The notes below the pieces were generated by a model, which had not been told where the DNA came from, did no database searches, and was given only the letters and a program-made list of their open reading frames with translations. DNA of 64,000 nucleotides. Source: Guillardia theta CCMP2712. Its lineage: Eukaryota > Cryptophyceae > Pyrenomonadales > Geminigeraceae. The stretch covers positions 461,455 to 525,454 of the forward strand of contig NW_005434645.1 of assembly GCF_000315625.1 (NCBI RefSeq), given 5' to 3'. Shown one piece after another: positions 11,401 to 21,761 of the stretch; position 1 is the first letter of the stretch; the number at the start of each line of letters is the position of its first letter. The position numbers and the translations under genes are program-made.

Positions 11401-12303
11401 GCCCCTCCTGGCTGACTGTGAGACTCCCGAGGCTGAAGGACCCAGCGCAGCGAAAGGGTGAGACGTGTGCTGTCACTTGTCGGGTGATCGAGATGATCGC
11501 GACAGGCCGCTCAAGCTCAGGAGCGCAGAAGCTCCTTCCTCTGCCGACGAGGAGAGGTGCCATGGCCCGCTGCACCTCACAAGCATTGTCTCATCCTCCT
11601 CTATCCGCAGGCTTCAGTCAGAAGTGCAACGAGAGCTTGATGAGATGGGATACCCTGCAGCCGAGGTGAGGTGGAAGCAGGAAGGAGGTTCGCGCGCAGC
11701 GGCATGTGACCTCCAGGAAGCAGGAAGAGGAGGATGAAGCCGCTCGTCTGATGAAGCTCCGGCCTCAAGAGCTCATCGATGAGATCAGAAAGGTGCTCCC
11801 TCCTCCTTCCTCTCTCTCCCTGACGCGCTGGTGGCGACTAGCTGGGGAAGGAGCCCAAGGGTCTTGTCGAGAAGCAGGAGCTAGTCGCCGAGCTGATCGG
11901 GTGACTTGAGATGGAAGGTCCCGCCGGGTGGGCAGTAGGTTATGAGCCTCTTGAGCAGGCTCCGAAGTTCCTTGCGGGGCGATACCAGGAATGAGGAGCA
12001 GAAATCAGCTGACGTGGACTGGTGAGACTCCTGGCATGCTAAGCCGATGAGCTGAACAACAAAGTGAGCAGGAGCGAGAAGCTGAATCTCCTGGTGGAGA
12101 TGGGATTCACTGATTTGAGTGAGACAACTTGACTATCTGCTGCTGATGCCTCGTGTTGACTTGCTCGCCGTGCTCCCTCAGTCGAGAACGAGGAACTCCT
12201 CCATCGTCATGGAGGAGACGTCAAGGTGAGACGCTACCATGGCGAGCTACTAGGCTATGACGTTGCTGAGCAGAAGGTGATTGAAGCCATCCTGAAGCGA
12301 TGA
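8498..12303 (+). CDS. Multi-exon C2-domain membrane protein with C-terminal UBA domain
   Basis: Exons read from ATG 8498 (MLQQLKATFKEALK). A first C2 domain spans about 8760-9480, with ELELTIIEGRDLPAS, GTLGLLDSYCVVKVEG, NPEWNVRMKFSITDLS and LIGQCILPLAHILPS. A TM segment (LLSILWILLLVGVALK) lies near 10000. The exon joined as LQRETASNIEKLRNAFNW (splice phase checked) leads to a second TM-like pair (WFICCTVSICGASMSLLVID), recalling the C-terminal region of MCTP proteins. A second C2-like start (MRVLLVRAKRLPSSL) is at 10957, and a helical SAP-like segment (LRPQELIDEIRK, then LGKEPKGLVEKQELVAEL) spans 11760-11900. The end is a UBA domain spliced from small exons (LNLLVEMGFTDLS, ENEELLHRHGGDVK, KVIEAILKR), stop 12301-12303. 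Inferred role: a Ca2+/lipid-responsive membrane tether recognising ubiquitin. Some exon joins were not resolved, and two adjacent genes remain possible. Confidence 0.5.
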
Positions 12304-12833
12304 AGCCTGTGAAGCGGGCGCAAGTCAACGTTGAGCTGGACACTGGATGAATCAAGTTGTAACAGTTGAACTGCCTAGCGCTCCCCCCCCCTCCCCCTTC
12401 CCAGTCACTGGTGGGGCCACACATAGCGCTCTATGAGCCTGTGCGAGCCCAGTGAGAGAGTCTCGGTGAGCGGGCCCCGGCCCGGCCTCCGAGTCCGGCC
12501 GGGCGGCTACTCAGCCTAGGCTACTATCCTCTATCCCCGCTTCCCCACTCAGTCCACAATTATAAAAAAAAGTGGTTTCAAACTTGACGACGGCCTCAGC
12601 CTCTACTAAGGGTGGGTACGTCTATTGCGAGGAGGGGTCCTTCAAAAAGAAAAGGCTCTAACTCCTCGGGGGTGGGGTGAGGAACGATGTATGGTAGGGT
12701 AGTGACAGCGGGAGTTTGATGGGTTCAAGGAAGCACGATGAAGATTACCGGGGGGATGGTCGAGCCGACGGCAGGAAACAGGAGGATGTAGACGAGAAGA
12801 TCATGAGGATCATGACAGACAAGCCTCCTGCTC
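12304..12833. other. Intergenic with GC-rich repeat core and GGGTGGGTA tract
   Basis: A GC-rich core (GGGCCCCGGCCCGGCC) at about 12472-12515 is followed by GGGTGGGTACG and GGGGGTGGGGTGAGG tracts at 12608-12680. This repeats the pairing seen at other intergenic sites. No gene is supported. Confidence 0.55.
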
Positions 12834-15645
12834 ATGTTCAGTCCCGTGTCGAGCCCTTGTGAGATTGACCATGATGCAACAGAGCGGCTTTATGGGGGAA
12901 AGAAATTAAACCTGCTGTCGGGGCAGGGAATGGACAGGACGAGGGAAAATGGACCGCCAACAGGATCAAGCTCGCCTGCCAGAACTCCATCGTCTAGTGA
13001 AGGCGAGACGCCGACCATGACGCCTGATCTTAGCCCTTCGGCATCGTACCTATCGATCTCGTCGGGCAGCAATGCCAGTCTCAACACCTTCGAGGCTTCT
13101 AGAGGCGCGAGCAGCGTCTCGCCGCCCTTGTCTCACTCTAGCTCTCTTGCCTTCGCCTCCATCCGAGACGTGAGCTGCTTGCGATGATCGTTTCCTCCCA
13201 TCCCATGCTGGATGGCTCTGACTCGCTTCACAGGAGGTCTGGTATGGTACCCAGCATCCCCTGGCGAGAGTGGAGGACACGCATGCAAATCGTGTGGAAG
13301 CGCTAGCCGTCATGCTCGATGACCACCTGACGAGCCTGGGGATGAGAGCCTTGGAGGTGAAGAGCGCATGGAAGCATGCGAGGCTTGACGAGACTACGCA
13401 GGTGACAGGAAGGCATGAGAGAAGGATGGAAACTTTGAAGACGAAGATTGCTGTGCTCCGAAGGCACCTCACAGAGAGACGTCTGCATCATGATAATCGA
13501 GCCGAGGAGAACGAAGGCCTCGAGGTTTTGACCGGGACATTCTTCCGCTCTTGTTGACATGGTGCAAAGGAACGAGCAAGTTCCAACCATGACATGATTA
13601 CAAGCATCGTAAGAGTTAGAGAGAACTCAGAGAAAGAGGCAAGAAGTTGCCGCTGATCATCTTCTATGTCTGATGCTCCTGCCTTTCTCAGGAGGACAGC
13701 GAGTTTCGAGACGCTCTGGTGTCTCAGGTTGGAATGCTTTGTTCGAGGAGCATGCAGGGAGTGACGTTGATATTTTGAAGGCGGTCTTCGTTACTCAGAG
13801 TGTGATTGACAGACTCAAGGAGGAGTTTGAGATCCTGATGAAGCAGAAAGACGAGGAGATCGACGAGCTGAACTCCGTGCTGATCTCAAGAGATGAAACG
13901 AACAAGGAGTTGCAGGAAGAGCTCGCATGTTGTCAAGCAGAGTTGAACGAGGCGCAAGAGGAGCTGCATTGGTTGGGTAGTTGGAGGTAATGATGGGAGA
14001 TTGACGCAACAGCTTGCCAGGAGAGACTCTGTGAGAGAATGTTGTGAAAGCTTTGCTGCGAAGTTGGCTGAAGAAGCAAGAGAAGCAATGGATGAGATTA
14101 CGGAGGTTGAAATCATCCACTGGCGAGGTGTTGTTATGCTGACTGCTACTGTAAAGATCGTCGGAAGCGAACATGATGCAGCAGCCGGTATACCTCGTTC
14201 AACCTTCCGAGATGCCTTCGCTGTCCCCTGACTGATTTTCAGATGCATCACTGGGCGAAATCATCAGCACGAGTTCAGACATTCTGTTGCAGGACATGGA
14301 GTGGTGGACCACCAGCCTGCCTCGACAAGCTCCTCGGGGCTTCCGGTTGTACAATAGGAGGAGACAGAGGTAAAGACGTTTGCTGATGTATCCCTCGCTG
14401 ATACGAAGGGATAGGATGAGGAAGAGCAGGAGGGCTGTAAAGGAAAGACGTGAAGTACCGGAGGACGAGGAATTCAACAGCTCCTTTCAAACAAATCACC
14501 GCGATCACGAAGCCAAGCTTGAGAAGTTTACAAGCTGGAGAGGAGCAAGCAACCAATGCTTCGCCAAGAGCCATCGCAAGGAGAGGAAGGATCGGGGCCA
14601 GTGTTTTCATTCGTGCGCGGAGGTGCGAAGGCTGAGGCGAGAGAGGAGAAAGACGCAACTGGACCTGCATCACTACGAGACCGAGATTGAGTTCCTCAGG
14701 GCCAAACTCTCTCAGTCGAGGCTGTCACAAGTCAGCGGGCTCAGCAGCGGCTTCTTCGAGGGGAGGGGGGACGGGGGTCCGTTCCCGCTGGTGTCCAACT
14801 CCTCCTCCGAGACCAACGAGACGCAGATCAACGAGCTCGAGCAGGTGAGGTGCGAGAACGACCACCTGCATGGCCAGCTCTCCTTGCTCAAGACTCGCCT
14901 GCTCCTCATCGCCTCCATGTGCTTCGACATCAACGGCATGCTCAGCCTCTTTGTGCGAGACCTCCATGGCCTCGAGAGCCTCCAAGGCGAATCAGGCCAG
15001 CTGGGGCCGGAGCTGGGCTCGTTCCTGAACATCATGGATGCGCAACTGATCCTGTTGGAGCAGCAGGCGACGTCCAGCTCGCAGATGCTGCAGACGGCGC
15101 AGACCAACGTTGTGGTCAGCATGCAGAGGCTGATGCTGCGCATGCAGCAGGAGTCGAGGCGGACGAGGGAGAAGATGAGGGTCAAGTTTGCGCAGCAGAG
15201 GGTTGAGATGATCGCCAAGGCCCTTACCTTCCTCCACCTGAGGATCCAGCGGGCGCTGACCCGCGCAGCTTGCCAGGCCTGGGACGAGCTTGTCCTCGTC
15301 CTCAAGCACAGCCGTCGACTCTTGACGATCAGGGTGTTGAGGAGGTGGAGGCAGCTGATGGAGGAGGAAGCTGCTGCGAGGAAGGAGAAGAACCATGAGG
15401 AGGCGATCCTGCTCGCGCAGGAAGCGCTCATGCAGTGCGAGAACTACATGCATGCGCTCAACGTGGCCGAGGAGAGGCTGGGGGAGCTACGAGCGGCAGC
15501 GGGGGAGCCGAGGGTTCAGCGGCAGCAGGAGGGAGGGGAGCTGATCTTGAGGCTCAAGGAGGACATAGGACGGCAGATCGATCTTGTAACCGCTAGGGAC
15601 GAGGGGGGAGGGAGGAGGAGCAGGAGGATGTATCAGCCGACTTGA
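12834..15645 (+). CDS. Long coiled-coil protein of unknown function
   Basis: The start is ATG 12834 (MFSPVSSPCEIDHD), leading to a Ser/Thr/Pro-rich disordered N-terminus. The first intron joins ASIRD to EVWYGTQHPLARVED in phase. Later exons encode charged heptad-rich sequence (for example SVIDRLKEEFEILMKQKDEE near 13800), a Trp pair in LLQDMEWWTTSLPRQ near 14310, and then a 1.2-kb exon to TGA/TAG 15645. The last exon contains HHYETEIEFLRAKLSQSRL, INELEQVRCENDHLHGQLSL and long amphipathic helices with many Arg, Gln and Glu. No enzymatic motif is recognised and there is no signal peptide or TM segment. A structural role, such as a cytoskeletal, centrosomal or basal body scaffold, would fit, but that is inference only. 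Splice sites in 13560-13780 are uncertain. Confidence 0.55.
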
Positions 15646-15734
15646 GGCCATGTACAACAGAGTGAAGTGAAGTGAAGGTGTTCTTGAAGGGATCGACCAT
15701 GACCTCACACCCCCTTCCTCCTCCTCTTGTACCC

Positions 15735-15903
15735 TCTCCCACCTCCTCCTCTTCTCCTCCTGCCCCGTCTCCCACCTCCTCCTCTTCTCCTCCTGCCCGG
15801 TCTCCCACCTCCTCCTCTTCTCCTCCTGCCCGGTCTCCCACCTCCTCCTCTTCTCCTCCTGCCCGGTCTCCCACCTCCTCCTCTTCTCCTCCTGCCCCGT
15901 CTC
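15735..15903. repeat. 33-bp minisatellite, about 5 copies
   Basis: Five near-perfect units of 33 bp are seen, each beginning CCCACCTCCTCCTCTTCTCC. They lie between the coiled-coil gene and the ankyrin gene. The open frames on both strands here come from the repeat, not from a gene. Confidence 0.9.
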
Positions 15904-16081
15904 CCCTCCCCCGACTCGGGCATTTCCCACGAGTCTCAATTTTCACTCACCGGCGGTTGAATTCTTCGTCGCCCCTACCCGCTGCTCTCCATCCTCCCCT
16001 TCTCTACCTGCTTCCGTTTCTTGCTCGTCCTCCTTCCCAGTCGCTCCTCCCTCTTCTTCCTCCTGCTTCTGAACCACCGCC

Positions 16082-16633
16082 ATGTCCACCCGACCAGCAG
16101 GTACCATGTTTGTTCTATTTCACCCCGCCATGCTTGACATTACATATAGGACGCGCGAAGAAATCGGCTGAGTCGCAGGACGTGCACGTAGCTGCTCGCA
16201 AGGGGAACGTGGCGGCAGTTCGGAGGCTGGTGGAGCGATCGGGACTGTGAGTTTCTCCTGCTCCTCCCCTGCTTGACGCGCTGCAGGGTCGATCAGGCGT
16301 CTGTTGAAAGCGGGAAGACAGCTCTGCATGTCGCCTGCCAGGTACCAGAGGATGCTGCGTCATGCTGGACCTGCTGCCTCACACTCTCCGCGTCAGTTCG
16401 GTCAGGCCAACGTAGCGAGAGTTCTCCTCGAACTCGGAGCCGACATCGAAGCTCGGACGGGACATGGCAGGACGCCGCTGCACCTGGCGGCAGCGCAGGG
16501 GCAGGAGGAGGTTGTGCGGCTGCTGCTGTCGAAGAATGCGGACAAGAACGCGAGGACACCGAGCGGAGAGGCAGCGGCAGAGCTTGCGAAGAAGTACAAG
16601 TATAACAAGGTAGAGCAGCTGCTCAAGGAATGA
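16082..16633 (+). CDS. Small ankyrin-repeat protein, about 145 aa
   Basis: Four exons join in phase. ATG 16082 (MSTRPA) is followed by GRAKKSAESQDVHVAARKGN, then VDQASVESGKTALHVACQ, then an exon beginning FGQANVARVLLELGADIEAR after CGTCAG. This gives about three and a half ankyrin repeats, with the canonical GRTPLHLAAAQGQEEVVRLL core and NADKNARTPSGEAAAELAKK. It ends KYNKVEQLLKE at TGA 16631-16633. Ankyrin repeats mediate protein-protein binding, and no fused catalytic domain is seen. The reverse-strand phosphatase gene starts its 3' end only 50 bp downstream, so the two genes converge. Confidence 0.8.
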
Positions 16634-16683
16634 AGACAGCAGCTGCAGGAAAAACTTGATGGAAACAGGAGGGGGTGAGTGGA

Positions 16684-19600
16684 CTAGGATGATTTCTGCT
16701 TGGAGGGCTTTGAGGTGGAGGAGGTGTCACTACCCTTGTCCTCCTCTCTCGCAGACGGCGTCCTCCTGCGGATCTGAGACTGCCTCCTCTCATTGAAAGC
16801 CGTCTTGCTCACCATGTTTTCCGGCCTCTCCGTCAAGCTCCACTGCTGCTCGACCCTCCGGAAGTGCCGCAGCCTCTTGGCGCACGTGATGGCTAGAGCG
16901 CGGTAGAACCTCGCGGCAAAGATGGGCCGGATGGAGCAGAGCGTCTGCACTTGCTCGTAGGGAGTGATGAGGCACGTGGCCTGCCGTCAACATGTCAGTG
17001 TGAGTGAGCAGGAGGTGGGATGAAGCGACGGCTGAAGCAGGAGAAGGGCAAGAGGAGGGGGAAGTGTAACGGGAAGGGGAAGGGGAGGAGGGAGGGGCAC
17101 AGGAGGCAAGAAGGGAGGGGAGGGGAGGTACATCTTCTCGTGCGATGATGCTAGCAGTCGACCCTGAGCTGTTCACTTGGAAGAACCTGCTCTCCCCGAG
17201 GATGTCTCCGGGTCCTGCATCGATCATTGTCTTGCCGTGCCGAGAGAAGAGGATGGCGTTGCCCGAGATGACGTGGACTAGCATCCTGTCGTCAGCATCG
17301 ATACCCATGATGACCTGCCAGCCCAGTCAGTCACGTCTTCTCAGCTTCTCTGCTCAGTCTCTTGCTCTACCTCCCCCTTGCTGAATTTCTTCACCTCCGA
17401 GACGCTGAACAGCTGCTGGAGAAATTCCTTGGCTTCGTCCAACCCGCCCTCTCCGGGCAGCACGTAGCCAAACTTGGTTCTGTCGTAGGAGAAGAGCATC
17501 TCGTTGCTGCGCGCCGTCTCGATCTCGCTCTCCAGGTCCTGAATCCTGCTGTTGATGGTCGAGCAAAGGTTGGAAGCCGCCTGGGAGCTGGGAAGGAAGA
17601 ACTTGGTGTCCTGCCGGCTCCCAGCGCTGCCGAAGAGAGACTTGGCGAAGCTCTCCGTCATGTAGCTCTCGTCCGCCCCTGCCGCCATCACCAGCTGCCG
17701 GGGAAGAAACTTGCGGGCAAGTCGGTTCGTGAGGATCCAGCTGGCGCCGTTGAGCCAGCCGTTCCCAGCTGACGGGGACTGCTTTGCGTCTCCGTGAAAA
17801 CCTTCCTTGAGGACGATGGTCAAGTGATCGCCTGCAGCCTGCGCAGAGCTGACGTTGCGCATCGGGAAGAGAACGTCAGCATTCCGTCTGAACACGTTGC
17901 GTTTGGCAAGGAAGATGACCCAGTTGTTGAAGACCGACAGTCGCCCAGCAAGTACCGTCCCGTCCTCCGTTCTGAACTTGGCAGCTTCGCTGAACAGAAG
18001 ACGCTCCGTCATGGGGATGCCGAAGCGTCTCGACACTTGTTTCATCAGCTTCGAGTGCTTCGCATGCAGCCCGGTCATCTTGATGTCTCGTTTTGCTCCT
18101 GTCTTGCCTGCTAGTCGAGAGATGAGCTGCCTCACTGTCCTCGTCTTCTTCAGCATGTCGATCGCCATGTACTCGTACATCACCGCGCTCTCGTTTGCAC
18201 TGAGCTCTCCGAGCACTAGCGGAGGGAACCCGTTGCTCTGAGCCTCGAAGGTCAGCCGACGGATGGTAACTCGAGAGCTGTAGGCCTTGACGACTGGGAC
18301 GGAGCTCGAGTCAGCGCCGAAGAGGAAGCTGTCTTCGCCGACGAGGGAACCGGAGCCAAAGCACAGGTTGTCCATGGACGAGTCCAAGTCCTGCGAGGAC
18401 CTGCTGGGCATGAAGGACATCATCCTGCCCTCCACCACCAGCACGATCGAGCGCTCGTTGCGACCAGCACCTTGAAGCTCCACCACCCTACCGGTCTCAA
18501 GGACCTCGAGGAGAGCCTGGGGGCGCTGGAAGAGACTGAGCGCGAGGCCTTGAATGTCGACGCGACGGTTGGCCGGGCCTGACTTCTTGGACTGCAAGCT
18601 AGAAGGAGCCCAGAAGTCACTCTCGTTGGTGTTGACCCGCGACCTCCCGCCCTCTGAGCTCGACGAGACTTTCTCGTCGAAGGTGAGGGAGAGGTAGAAA
18701 TCGTCTCGGTACCTCCGCTCAGTGCTGGAGTAGACCTCGTCGATCTGATGGACTCGGCGCGTCAAGGAGAAGGGAGGTAAGGGGAGGGGAAGGGAAGGGA
18801 AGGGAAGGAGAGAAGGGAAGAGGAGGAGAGGGGAGGGGTACCTCATGCTTGTGAAAGGTGAGGTGTTCCTGATGGAAGGCTGTGTTGAAGGATACGAAGA
18901 ACATGCTCCTTCCTGTGAGATGGCCATACCGAATGAAACTCGCGCCATGGCCGAGGGTTCCCCGGCAACTGAGAGGGTCTTGTCACTTGAGGCCTACAAG
19001 GAGCGACGGGCGTACCGGACGGAGTCTTTGTTCCTCGATGTGTAGGAAGACATAGGAATGCTGTCGTCCTCTTTGAAGGCGAAGAAGCGGATGCGGACGT
19101 CTCCTCGTAGCGCGACTCTCCCGATCTTGAGCACCAGTTGTTTTTCTCTGTTCCACTTGTCAGTCAAGGTTATCAAAGGGCCCGAGCGCTCACTTGCTCA
19201 TGAAGTGCTTCATGGGAACAAGCCCGCACTGCTTCCCGTGATCATACTGAATCTCACCGTCGCACTCTACCACGAAGGACAAGGCAAATCGCTTCATGAA
19301 GTGAACCTAAAGGAGCAAATCGGTCAGAAGCGAGACGTCAGTTCCTGCGCTGATGACCTGCAGGTTTCCGAGAGTGATTTTCTCGAGGACCAACCAATGG
19401 TCGGAGAAGACGTCGATGTTGAAGTAGAGATAGGCTTCGAGGTAGTGGATGTATCTGATCTGTGATGGCGCTGCTACCCCCTGGGTTGCCTCATTCGACG
19501 TCCTTGACATGGTCCTTCTCCGCGCAAACTCATCCATGCAGTTGCCTGCAGTGAGGCGGGTCAGTCGGAGCTCCGAGCGATCAGCATGCACTTACTACAA

Positions 19601-21761
19601 GTCTTGAAGACTTTAGTCCACAGCATCAACGAGGAGACAAACAGTCCTGTCCTCCCCTTGCCGCCTCTGCAATGCACAATGACCATATTCTGAGGGGAGG
19701 CTTCGAGCCAGTGAGACGCCGTCTCACAAAATCGTATCTGCGGGGAGGAGTCATGAGGAGAAAACAACATGACGAGCCTCACTAGCTGTGTCAACAGAGG
19801 TGCATTGTGGTCGTAGAATGGTATCTTGCGAACTTGACCGTACAAAAGGTCGGTGTCATAATTTCCATTTCCGTTCTCCTCATGATCTTCGCAAAGGTTG
19901 AACACTAGAAACACCCCATAATGCTTCGTCGCAAGCAGTTTGGCTACATCATGGATGTCGTTTCTGTGCACTGCATCATCGACGCAAGGAAGGGCCATGG
20001 CGATCAAGCGGTCGCAGATGTACGTGAGGTCGAGGTCCACTTTGATCTCTTGATTCATGTACCTCCTCTTGCTGGTTGAAACCGCTTTCTGAAGCTGCTG
20101 TCGAAGGTACGCTTTCATACCAAAACATTGAATCAAAGTCAGAATTGCTCTTGTCATGTGCAGGTGGCTATGAACTTTTACGATGAGAAGGTGACTTCTT
20201 TCGAGTTCATCAGGGTTGAAGATGAAATCACACTCCCGGCAATGAATCACCAAGACAACAACTGAGAACACCAGGATGCAAGCATGTAAATTGTGTTGGA
20301 GCAGCTCCTCGACGCTGTAAAGAGATCTTGAAACGAAGTAACGTAGCCCAACAATCCTTGCTCCAAAAGAGGACGGCTGCAGAATGTTGGAACACAAGAT
20401 TGCAAAATGCCAAATGATCAAGAACGCGAGCAAGCCGACGATGTTCGTCCTTGGTTGCATGGCACCAGCTAAGAAAGGATCAGGCTCATCGTTTTCACCC
20501 AACACTTGATACCTTGATTCGGGATTGCAGAGGTTACATTGGGAGGTACAACATAATCACAGATAAAATCGAGGGTCGGCTCAGCGATATGGATAGCGAT
20601 TGCAGAAGCTGATGTTCACATTCAGCGCCTGGCAATCTCAACAAGAAAGATTTACAGAGATCAAGTATGGCCAACGTGATAAAGCCGAACGTTTTGAAGT
20701 AAGGCATATTCTTGGACAGCTCTGGAGATCAGTCAGGGTTGGCACAAACTCTTAGCCTAATCACTTGTAAACACGTTGCTGTCATCTTCAACATCATCTT
20801 CTCCGAAGGGTCTCTTGTACTTAGACGCCCTGCCAGCTCATCAGCTTTGCGAATGATTCTTGAACAGCAGTTACCTATTCACAGAGTCTTTCCATGTAGC
20901 TTGTCTGACATAACACGTCTATTCACATCATGCTGCTTTGGTCAAGAGAATTCTTACCGATTCGCTGGCTTCGCTTCGATTTGTGGAATAGGATGCTCTA
21001 AGTAAATGTCAGTCTGATTGTTCGACACATTCCAGTTGCCCACTGCTTTCGATGACGGACTCTTGGTCATACAACAAGCGAAGAGGGTGCGAAAGAGTTC
21101 TGCCATGAACAGGAGGCGGCAAACCGTTTTCGTAATCCTTCTCTTCGTCAAAACATCTAGCGGCACATTAGAAGCTGCGAATTGACTACCTCTTTGTACC
21201 TCTCAGCGTCTCGGCATGATGTGTTTCTGTGCATCATTGACATAGAGACATCCGACAAGTTTGTTAGCCACTTGCCCATAGCAGCCACGCTCCCTCGACG
21301 TCCCTATGCAAATTCACACCAGGTCAAGGGCGAGCAAGGATGGTACCTGGCGATGAGGACGCGCTGGTTTGGCTTTCCCATCATCTTGCATCGTCTCTTG
21401 CAGCTGATGTGAGTTCTTCACCCCTGCTCTCCAAAGTCACATCTATCATCATTACAGTAAGAACTAAATCACCGTTGCTGAACTCAGATGTCTTGGACTC
21501 TTTCAGTGAGATTTCTACATCCTTGCTGAGTATCGAGGACCCTTCTTCTTCAAGGACATCAAGTTCGCGGCATATTTCAGAGATTTGCTGCAAGTACTCT
21601 TCATTCTCAGTCATGAGCTCGTGATACGAAATCCCTTCATTATGTAGAACCATTTCCAAGGTTCCCTGGTGAGGAACCCCCAGGTTCGAAGGCCTTTCCC
21701 GCTCGTTGTCGGTGTCGGTCATGGTGGAAGCAACGGAATGCGAGAGGTTTGAAGGCTCCAT
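16684..21761 (-). CDS. VSP/PTEN-like phosphoinositide phosphatase fused to CNB-like and GRAM-like domains
   Basis: Exons on the reverse strand join into one very long protein. Exon 1 starts at ATG 21761 (MEPSNLSHSVASTM, acidic coiled region). A voltage-sensor-like membrane part follows: S1-like TFGFITLAILDLCKSFLL near 20660, S2-like NIVGLLAFLIIWHFAIL, and S4-like LLIVKVHSHLHMTRAILTL leading into SKRRYM. The PTEN-type phosphatase has DLDLTYICDRLIAMALP, KIPFYDHNAP and the P-loop HCRGGKGRTG with catalytic Cys and Arg present. The C2 domain follows (SQIRYIHYLEAYLYFNIDVF; SFNTAFHQEHLTFHKHE). After it come a CNB-like domain (GSGSLVGEDSFLFG), a GRAM-like domain (RLLFSEAAKFRTEDGTVLAG) and a second CNB-like domain (HVISGNAILFSRHG, GPGDILGESRFF), ending at TAG 16684. 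It should dephosphorylate PIP2/PIP3-type lipids at a membrane. The cyclic-nucleotide-binding Arg is not evident in either CNB-like domain. Confidence 0.75.
18779..18838. repeat. GGGAA-rich simple repeat in an intron
   Basis: Short imperfect GGGAAGGGAAG repeats fill most of an intron of the VSP/PTEN-like gene. Confidence 0.8.

Noticed and set aside
15487-15960. Several overlapping ORFs with repeated GEEEEVGDRAG or SSSPPARSPTS lines
   Set aside because: They are translations of a 33-bp minisatellite between two genes, open on both strands.
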